Source of the DNA: Promethearchaeota archaeon
GTDB taxonomy: Archaea; Asgardarchaeota; Lokiarchaeia; Sigynarchaeales; SOKP01
Assembly (NCBI GenBank): GCA_030620005.1
Contig: JAUXAJ010000143.1
Span: 1-12,477 of the forward strand
Length of the DNA: 12,477 nucleotides
Direction of reading: 5' to 3'
Shown here: piece by piece, positions 1 to 5,401 of the stretch
Layout of the letters: each line of letters starts with the position of its first letter
Numbering within the stretch: the first letter of the stretch is position 1
Program-made: the position numbers and the translations under genes
The notes under the pieces: model-generated
What the model saw: the letters and a program-made list of their open reading frames with translations, nothing else
Told to the model about the DNA's origin: nothing
Database searches by the model: none

Positions 1-238
1 TAATCGGAATGTTCTTAAACTTATCAATTTCTCTAAGTTTTGTGCAAATTTCAATTCCACTCATTTCAGGAAGCTGAATATCTAAAACAATTAAGTCCGG
101 ATCGCCAGATTTTATTAATTCTAAACCAGAAGCTCCTTGAGATTCTGTGAATAGCTCAATTCCAGGCATCACGCCTAATATTGCCTTAAATAATTTCATG
201 TTTTTCTCGTTATCCTCTATTATATATATCTTATTCAT
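1..238 (-). CDS. Response regulator receiver (REC) domain protein, partial (C-terminus off the left edge)
   Basis: The first 79 residues are visible, read leftwards from an ATG at 238-236. They form the first half of a CheY-like receiver domain, which accepts a phosphoryl group from a histidine kinase. The start MNKIYIIEDNEKNMKLFKAI has the acidic pair E8/D9. D53 in the stretch LIVLDIQLPEMSG is the phospho-acceptor, followed by the usual P-x-M-x-G turn. The start is supported by a strong ribosome binding site. The conserved Thr/Ser and Lys of the second half lie outside the window, so it cannot be told whether this is a single-domain regulator or has an output domain. It is transcribed away from the GTPase cluster and on the same strand as three histidine kinases that lack receivers, so it is a possible partner for them (inference). 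Confidence 0.93.
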   Translation of the reverse strand, partial: MNKIYIIEDNEKNMKLFKAILGVMPGIELFTESQGASGLELIKSGDPDLIVLDIQLPEMSGIEICTKLREIDKFKNIPI

Positions 239-246
239 GATTTTTA

Positions 247-253
247 CCTCTCC
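247..253 (-). promoter_or_regulatory. Shine-Dalgarno site of the receiver gene
   Basis: The minus strand reads GGAGAGG, eight nucleotides before the ATG at 238. This purine-rich match to the 16S 3' end fixes the start of the partial receiver gene. Confidence 0.7.
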
Positions 254-270
254 AAAATTCTATAATACTA

Positions 271-279
271 ATATATAAA
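271..279 (-). promoter_or_regulatory. Candidate TATA box for the receiver gene
   Basis: The minus strand reads TTTATATAT about 33 bases before the ATG. An archaeal start about 26 nt downstream would give a very short leader that partly cuts the Shine-Dalgarno site. The assignment is therefore tentative and rests on sequence alone. Confidence 0.35.
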
Positions 280-340
280 CAAAATGAAAATTCGCAAGAC
301 CGCGATTTCTGATTGAATAATAATTTTCTTCTTAGATGCA

Positions 341-350
341 TTTATATTAA
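341..350 (+). promoter_or_regulatory. Candidate TATA box for the longin/Rag GTPase cluster
   Basis: TTTATATTAA lies 60-70 bases before the ATG at 411. A start about 26 nt downstream would fall near 370-373, at the centre of the palindrome at 361-383, and leave a leader of about 40 nt. No clear Shine-Dalgarno site precedes the ATG at 411. Confidence 0.45.
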
Positions 351-360
351 ATTTCTACTA

Positions 361-383
361 TTTATTTTTTAGTAAAAAATAAA
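361..383. promoter_or_regulatory. Perfect 23-bp palindrome, candidate operator
   Basis: Two 11-base arms (TTTATTTTTTA at 361-371 and TAAAAAATAAA at 373-383) are exact reverse complements around a single G at 372. The site falls over the predicted transcription start of the GTPase cluster, where a bound repressor would block initiation. The arms are almost pure A/T in an AT-rich genome, so chance is a real alternative. Confidence 0.4.
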
Positions 384-410
384 AATAATATTTGGATCTA
401 AGAAATTCAA

Positions 411-791
411 ATGACAATTGGAATTGTTCTTTTTAGTTGGGATAAGAAAATGGGTCCTATAGTGGACATAAAATATCCAGAAAATTACAATATATCCAAC
501 GCGTTAATAAATAAAATATACATGACGCATGCTTACGATCAAAAAACCATGGACGAAGAATTGATTGAAATAAATTATTCAGATCAAATCATTTTGAGCT
601 ATTGCGATAAAAAGCGCGTTCCAATTGTAGGATATGAAATAATAATATTAATACTACACGAAAGAGAAAGAGTTAATGTATATAAGTCGAAAATAAAATT
701 ATTGAATTTTGCAAAAAATCTTTTTCAAAAACCTAAAGAAGAAAGGAAACAAATCTTCTTAGGAAACATAAAAGCCTTTTTTCAAGAATAA
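411..791 (+). CDS. Small longin-like (Nprl2/FLCN-type?) protein upstream of Rag-like GTPases
   Basis: This is a 126-residue protein with no signal peptide or membrane segment. The N-terminus begins with a hydrophobic strand, then IVLFSWDKKMGPIVDIKYP: strand, turn, G15-P16, strand, P23. An F-x(5-6)-GP-x-h-x(3)-P signature of this kind opens the longin domains of eukaryotic Nprl2, folliculin and related regulators of small GTPases. The length, about 100 residues of alternating strands and helices plus a helical tail, suits a single longin or roadblock-like fold. It is the first gene of a cluster with two Rag-like GTPases, which suggests a GTPase partner, scaffold or regulator; that role is inferred. 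Its TAA stop is in frame with the GTPase that follows, and nothing but six codons separates it from that protein's first strand, so it may be the N-terminal part of one fused protein. The CDS is well supported; the fold is a moderate call. Confidence 0.75.
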   Translation: MTIGIVLFSWDKKMGPIVDIKYPENYNISNALINKIYMTHAYDQKTMDEELIEINYSDQIILSYCDKKRVPIVGYEIIILILHERERVNVYKSKIKLLNFAKNLFQKPKEERKQIFLGNIKAFFQE

Positions 792-809
792 ACAACTAAA
801 AAAATACTT

Positions 810-1730
810 TTGTTAGGAAGAGCGGGTACGGGAAAAACCAGTATTAAGAAAATAGTCTTTGAAGGAAAATCTTCAAAAGAATTATTGTACAGCCCGCTCA
901 AACCTACGCGAGGTATTACCCCTTCAGTTTATTCTTGGTTGGATTTGAGATTGGGTCTCTTCGATTCCGCGGGACAAGAATTAAGTTTTTTATTAAACGA
1001 CGAAAGTGAACAATCAATTGCTTTCGAACAAACTGATGTGGTCATTTATCTTTTTGATTTTCCAATGTGGGTTGCAAAACAACAAGAAATCCTCAAAGAA
1101 ATCCAAGCGATATTAAACATCATTAAAGCTAAATCATTTGGCACAAAAACTATATTATTCCTCCATAAAATCGATCTTATTGATCAAGAAACGAGAGATT
1201 CTATTATAGAAGATCTAAGAAATCTAATTCAAGAAAAATTAAATTTGCCGATATTTTTTACAAGTATTTATCCTGGATTAATCTACAACACTTATAACGC
1301 ATTTCAAGAGATCTTAAGCAGTTTCTCTGAAGAAACCTCATTTGTAAAAAGAGAATTGGACGTGATTTTCAAAGATCTAAATAAGACAATGTGTTTTTTC
1401 ACGAATCAAAATGATAGTATTATTATCCAAGCAATGACACGTGATTTTGAACCTACAATAATAAATCATGCTCACAAATTAATTGCTCAATTAACCCAGT
1501 CGTTTAAGGACATGACTTCAAGCGAAGATATTAAGCACCTCATATTATCAGGATCAAATAATTTAAATATAATAATGAAGAGTCTTAATTTTGCTAAATT
1601 CAATCTGAAAAACTTAGCTTGTATCTCTAAATCACTTAGTGCTAATAAATTGATTTGGTTAACAGGTGAAATTCGAATGATATTAAACGATATTTATTAT
1701 ATTAAGAAAAAAAAGAGAAGGATAAAATGA
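810..1730 (+). CDS. Rag/Gtr-family small GTPase with C-terminal roadblock-like domain; start codon uncertain
   Basis: All five GTPase motifs are present, numbered from the TTG at 810: P-loop GRAGTGKTS (3-11), switch I T33, DSAGQE (52-57), HKID (119-122) and FTSI (150-153). HKxD and TSI are Rag/Gtr family traits. Residues about 178-296 look like strands and helices of the roadblock-like domain that follows the G domain in eukaryotic Rag proteins, and the total length is close to RagA. The C-terminus is strongly basic (KKKKRRIK). The start is odd: TTG cuts into the first beta strand, there is no Shine-Dalgarno site, and in-frame codons back to the preceding TAA read TTKKIL, the missing part of that strand. 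No ATG or GTG lies between the TAA and the P-loop. Possible explanations are a fusion with the longin-like gene broken by a nonsense change, stop readthrough, or reinitiation at TTG or ATA. The family call is strong; the exact start is not. Confidence 0.85.
   Translation: MLGRAGTGKTSIKKIVFEGKSSKELLYSPLKPTRGITPSVYSWLDLRLGLFDSAGQELSFLLNDESEQSIAFEQTDVVIYLFDFPMWVAKQQEILKEIQAILNIIKAKSFGTKTILFLHKIDLIDQETRDSIIEDLRNLIQEKLNLPIFFTSIYPGLIYNTYNAFQEILSSFSEETSFVKRELDVIFKDLNKTMCFFTNQNDSIIIQAMTRDFEPTIINHAHKLIAQLTQSFKDMTSSEDIKHLILSGSNNLNIIMKSLNFAKFNLKNLACISKSLSANKLIWLTGEIRMILNDIYYIKKKKRRIK
1715..1722 (+). promoter_or_regulatory. Shine-Dalgarno site of the second Rag-like GTPase
   Basis: GAGAAGGA ends four bases before the ATG at 1727, inside the last codons of the preceding gene. 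With the ATGA stop/start overlap it indicates translational coupling, so the two GTPases are probably made together. The same bases encode part of the basic KRRIK tail of the upstream protein. Confidence 0.65.
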
Positions 1731-3253
1731 GTAAAAAAATAGTAATTGTAGGACCACCTGGGGTCGGGAAGACAACTTTAAGAAAAATATTCTTTGAAGG
1801 CGAGAATTCTACTAAATTATTGGAATATGCTCTCGATCCTACGTTTGGAAAGGAATCGATAAATTTAAGAATGAAAGAAGATGTTGGTATATTTGATCTA
1901 GCAGGACAAGAAAACTACCGTTGGTTTGAAACAGAAGAGAAATCAATTTTTTTTAATACTAAAATTTTGCTTTCTGTACTAGATGCTAACGCAATGACCA
2001 TAAATGAAATAATTGAATTCATTAAAAAAGTAAAAGATTTACGGAATGAGATCACCCAAGAATCGACGATCTATTCATTAATACACAAAATAGATCTCGT
2101 TGACAATCGAAAATTAATTGATTTAAAGGAAAAATTACAAGAAACATTTCAAAATGAAAAATTAATGAAGATCTCCTTTACAAGTATCACAAAAGAATAT
2201 TTTACTCAAACATTCATTACTTTTATAGACATTTTGACTCATTGTCTTGAACCAAATAAAGAATTTGAAAAGGAGCGCTCAAATCTGCTAAACGAGACAC
2301 TTAAATTCGTGCATTTTCTAACTAAAGAGAAATTTCTGACAGAAAAAGAGCTGAAAGGGAGATTAAATGTCACTGATGACACTTATGACAAAATACTTGA
2401 AAATTTGGTCCGAAACGAACACTTACAGGTTTCAAACACGAATGATGAGGAAATTCTTAGCTTATCAGAAAAAGGAAAAAGTTTTTTTGATAGAATTTTA
2501 AATCAGCTTTTATTAGAAAGTGTTTTCGAGTCTAAGAATCGAATTCAAATCTCAAAAATAGAACATTTACATAAGATCGACCCTTTCATTGGATTTTTCA
2601 TCGCTAATAAGGACGGTTTAACATTAGTGTCAGTTGAATTGTTTGATGGTGCATTTAAATTATTTTTAAGAGGTGAAGTTGGAGGAGAAAACTCGAGTTT
2701 TGATGTTCAATTAATCCCAATGTTCATAAGTGCTTTAGAAAAATTCTCTAGTGAAATTAATATCAAAGATCTCTCAGGATTTAATTTAATGGGATCAAAT
2801 TTAAAAATGCAAATTTTTACTTTCAAGGATTACACGGTAACAGTATTTACTAATCCAAATATAAACATGCTGTCTGTGAAAAACAAGATAGAAAACTTTT
2901 TTTTTGAGATGTTTGAGAAATATAAGGAAGATTTCATAGAATTTACACAAACTGGATTGATAAGCGGATTTGTGAAATTAGAACAAGTTGGACGAAAATG
3001 GTTGGAGGAGTTAAACAAGTCTTACAATCACATGATAGTTAATTTGGAATTTTACGACGTTGAGCACGCAAAAAATCTTTACAGCGAATTGAACGAAATA
3101 CAAAGGATAATAAGAGAAGATTTTACTCATAGCCTTGAAAAAGTTAAAAATTTGAAATTCAATTTAATGAGGTCAATTCTTCAAGAAAACTTCGATGAAA
3201 TCAAAGCATTAGCAAAAGAAACCAACCAATTGAGGTATAAATTCGCATCTTGA
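1727..3253 (+). CDS. Large Rag/Gtr-like GTPase with winged-helix and longin/roadblock-like extension
   Basis: This is a 508-residue soluble protein. Residues 1-175 are a complete G domain: strand KKIVIVG, P-loop GPPGVGKTT (9-17), switch I T39, DLAGQE (57-62), HKID (120-123) and FTSI (151-154). The HKxD and TSI motifs place it with Rag/Gtr GTPases and make it a paralogue of the upstream gene. Residues about 190-255 resemble a winged helix-turn-helix (LTEKELKGRLNVTDDTYDKI, then a wing-like SLSEKGKSF). Residues about 285-400 have a longin/roadblock-like pattern (IGFFIANKDGLTLVSVELF, later strands, then a long helix), and 405-508 are mostly helical with coiled-coil character. Eukaryotic Rags are about 300-400 residues and have no winged helix, so this is an extended version. 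The ATG start has a good ribosome binding site and overlaps the upstream stop. A heterodimer with the upstream GTPase, as for RagA/RagC, is a reasonable inference. The domain borders are estimates. Confidence 0.92.
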   Translation: MSKKIVIVGPPGVGKTTLRKIFFEGENSTKLLEYALDPTFGKESINLRMKEDVGIFDLAGQENYRWFETEEKSIFFNTKILLSVLDANAMTINEIIEFIKKVKDLRNEITQESTIYSLIHKIDLVDNRKLIDLKEKLQETFQNEKLMKISFTSITKEYFTQTFITFIDILTHCLEPNKEFEKERSNLLNETLKFVHFLTKEKFLTEKELKGRLNVTDDTYDKILENLVRNEHLQVSNTNDEEILSLSEKGKSFFDRILNQLLLESVFESKNRIQISKIEHLHKIDPFIGFFIANKDGLTLVSVELFDGAFKLFLRGEVGGENSSFDVQLIPMFISALEKFSSEINIKDLSGFNLMGSNLKMQIFTFKDYTVTVFTNPNINMLSVKNKIENFFFEMFEKYKEDFIEFTQTGLISGFVKLEQVGRKWLEELNKSYNHMIVNLEFYDVEHAKNLYSELNEIQRIIREDFTHSLEKVKNLKFNLMRSILQENFDEIKALAKETNQLRYKFAS

Positions 3254-3261
3254 AACAAACG

Positions 3262-3287
3262 CTATAAAATACCTCTATAAAATACCT
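3262..3287. repeat. Tandem 13-bp duplication at a convergent gene junction
   Basis: CTATAAAATACCT occurs twice with no gap (3262-3274 and 3275-3287) and no further partial copy. The second copy contains the last codons and stop (TAG, 3277-3275 on minus) of the kinase gene. The first copy repeats them just past the stop, so the protein is unchanged. It lies nine bases after the stop of the GTPase gene. It looks like a recent replication-slippage duplication. Confidence 0.9.
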
Positions 3288-5290
3288 AAAAAGTCTTCTA
3301 CTTTTTCTAATGTCCTTTTCTCTTTTATCATTTTTTCAGCATTTTTAGGTATAAAAAAGGTGAATGTGGTACCAATACCTACAACGCTCGTAAATGTAAT
3401 TTCACCACCGTGTAAATTCACCAATCTTTTCGTTAGCGATAATCCTAACCCAGTTCCTTGAATCGCATTTATTTCTGGAGATTTTACTCTTTTAAATTCC
3501 TTGAATATAATATCATGATCCTTTTTAGCGATTCCAATACCTGTATCTTTAACCTTAAAAATCCAACGATCTGATTTTTCTTGAATTATTAAAGAAATCC
3601 TTCCTTTCATTGTAAATTTGATTGCGTTATCCACCAAATTGAATAGAATTTCTTTAAACCGTATTGGATCAGCACGAATCTCTATAGGATGTTCTGATCC
3701 TTTAATCAGAAACTTCAAGTTCTTCTTAGTATAAGCTGATTTAAAGGTCGAATTTACTTGATCCATTATGTTATTCAATGAAAATTCTTTAATATTTAAC
3801 TTTAATTGACCTGATTCTATTTTTGTAATGTCTAATATTTGTTGGATCATGTTAAATTGATGCTCAGCAGACGATTTGATATAGTTAAGAAACTCTAACT
3901 GTTTCTCGTTTAAATCACCATAAACACTTTCTATAAGCAAATCGGTAAACCCTATAATAGCATTTAACGGAGTTCTTAATTCGTGAGACATTGTTGCCAA
4001 GAATTCGGATTTAAACCTTGATCCTTTAATAATCTCGTCAAGATACAATTCTTGTTTCTTAAGAGCGGAATTTAGCTCATTTGTTCGCAAAATTACTTCC
4101 TCTTCCAATTTTTTATTAAATTTGTCCTTTAATTCTTCTGCCTTCTTCCTCTCTGTAATATCTCTTATAATTGCCCATAATGCTGAGACATTTCCTAGTT
4201 CGTCCATATTTAACCAGAATTTCATGTTAACAAGAACAAATCTACCATTTTTTTTAATCAAATTCATCTCAAATTCATCAGAATAACCTCTCACTAAAAT
4301 ATGATCGCTTAAGATTGATTCTATCGATTCTTGCGATTCATCTGGAGTTAAATGGAAGAGATTGAATTCTTTAACTTCAGTAATTTTATATCCGACCATT
4401 TCTAAAAAAGCTTGATTACATTCAAGAATTTTCCCATCAAAACTAGCCAATAATATGCCGTCTCTACTAGATTTAAACAACATGCGATATTTTTCTTCCG
4501 AATCTTTAAGAGCTTGTTCAATTTTTTTACGAGCTGTTATATCTGTAAAAGTTTTAACGATTCCCACCATTTTACCATCACTATCCAAATAAGGCGTTGA
4601 GGAAACAATACACGACACGCAATTTCCATCTGAAAGAACTTTATCAATCTCATATTCAAATTTATTCTGCCCACTTAGTAGTTTTTTGAGAGAACAATCC
4701 TCAGTATCACATAAGGGACTTTTCCAAACATCATGGCATTTCCTCCCCTGGAATGTTTCTCTCTTTGTTTTAAAATAGTCGCAAAATGAGTCGTTTACAA
4801 ACAATACATTGTAATTTAAATCTGTTGCATACATTGGTAATGTAGAATTGCATATTTGACTTAATTCAGAATAAGGGTTTTTAATTTGTTTTTCAATGTC
4901 TTGAAGCCATATCTGAATTTTTAAGATGTCACCGTTCTGATCTAAATGAAACTGTCTTTTCCCATGAACCCATCTAGTCTTTTCATCTTTATTCATTAAA
5001 CGGAATTCTAATTCCTTTTCTCCACTGGAACTAAGGATTGATTTTAAATCATCAGGATGAATGACCTTACGAGAATCTTCTTTCAATATTTCTTCTAAAG
5101 AATATCCAATGATTTGCAGGAATTTTAGATTTGCATGTGAAATTTGTTTAGTTTTATAGTCAATTTCTAGAACTCCAACTGGAAATGATTCAAGAAAATC
5201 CTTGTATGTATCTTCGAATTTGTTTAAACCATTTTTTTTTTCAGAGTTGACTTTTATTGTTTCTTTCAAAGATACTTTTCTTAATTTCAT
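3275..5290 (-). CDS. Soluble sensor histidine kinase with three PAS domains
   Basis: This 671-residue cytoplasmic kinase would autophosphorylate and pass the phosphate to a response regulator. The domains are PAS 1 (about 25-135), PAS 2 (about 140-257), PAS 3 (about 263-383), a short coiled linker, HisKA (about 425-493) and HATPase_c (about 535-650). The phospho-acceptor is H436 in SHELRTPLNAIIGF. The N box is ILFNLVDNAIKF, the G1 box DTGIG (582-586) and the G2 box GTGLGL (612-617), all intact. PAS 2 carries a cysteine motif (C185-H186, C194, C199, with C224 and C227 further on) that may bind a metal or cofactor. There are no membrane helices and no fused receiver. The ATG at 5290 follows GGAAGAAAAG, a weak ribosome binding site. 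The catalytic core closely resembles that of the next kinase upstream, so the two are probably tandem paralogues. The ligand and partner are unknown. Confidence 0.97.
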   Translation of the reverse strand: MKLRKVSLKETIKVNSEKKNGLNKFEDTYKDFLESFPVGVLEIDYKTKQISHANLKFLQIIGYSLEEILKEDSRKVIHPDDLKSILSSSGEKELEFRLMNKDEKTRWVHGKRQFHLDQNGDILKIQIWLQDIEKQIKNPYSELSQICNSTLPMYATDLNYNVLFVNDSFCDYFKTKRETFQGRKCHDVWKSPLCDTEDCSLKKLLSGQNKFEYEIDKVLSDGNCVSCIVSSTPYLDSDGKMVGIVKTFTDITARKKIEQALKDSEEKYRMLFKSSRDGILLASFDGKILECNQAFLEMVGYKITEVKEFNLFHLTPDESQESIESILSDHILVRGYSDEFEMNLIKKNGRFVLVNMKFWLNMDELGNVSALWAIIRDITERKKAEELKDKFNKKLEEEVILRTNELNSALKKQELYLDEIIKGSRFKSEFLATMSHELRTPLNAIIGFTDLLIESVYGDLNEKQLEFLNYIKSSAEHQFNMIQQILDITKIESGQLKLNIKEFSLNNIMDQVNSTFKSAYTKKNLKFLIKGSEHPIEIRADPIRFKEILFNLVDNAIKFTMKGRISLIIQEKSDRWIFKVKDTGIGIAKKDHDIIFKEFKRVKSPEINAIQGTGLGLSLTKRLVNLHGGEITFTSVVGIGTTFTFFIPKNAEKMIKEKRTLEKVEDFLGIL

Positions 5291-5318
5291 CTTTTCTTCC
5301 TTTTTTTGTTTAATAATA

Positions 5319-5365
5319 TCAAATGAGAAGCCAATGATACCTTGTATTTCATTTTTCTCATTTGA
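5319..5365 (-). promoter_or_regulatory. 11-bp inverted repeat with 25-nt spacer, candidate operator or leader hairpin
   Basis: TCAAATGAGAA (5319-5329) and TTCTCATTTGA (5355-5365) are exact reverse complements. They lie in the 111-bp gap between two kinase genes. On the minus strand an ACTATAAAAAA element (5396-5386) would place a start near 5365, at the outer edge of the repeat. The repeat is thus either an operator at the start site of the 3-PAS kinase gene or a hairpin in its leader. An 11-bp match with mixed composition in so short a gap is unlikely by chance. Confidence 0.55.
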
Positions 5366-5401
5366 ATATTAGATACTAGTTCTTTTTTTTTATAGTAAAT
5401 T

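Noticed and set aside
239..410. CRISPR, tRNA or small-RNA gene in the non-coding stretches
   Set aside because: No repeated spacer units, cloverleaf or conserved RNA motif could be found here or in 5291-5401, 7463-7649 or 11844-12477.
789..791. Recoding of the stop between longin-like gene and GTPase as pyrrolysine or selenocysteine
   Set aside because: The codon is TAA, not TAG or TGA, so neither known recoding applies; plain readthrough or a mutation remains possible.
2830..3018. Minus-strand open frame of 62 codons inside the second GTPase gene
   Set aside because: It lies wholly inside a well-supported gene on the other strand and shows no domain-like pattern.
3254..3300. T-run terminators after the GTPase cluster and the 3-PAS kinase
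   Set aside because: The nearest T runs on either strand lie within the opposing gene and are no denser than elsewhere in this AT-rich DNA.
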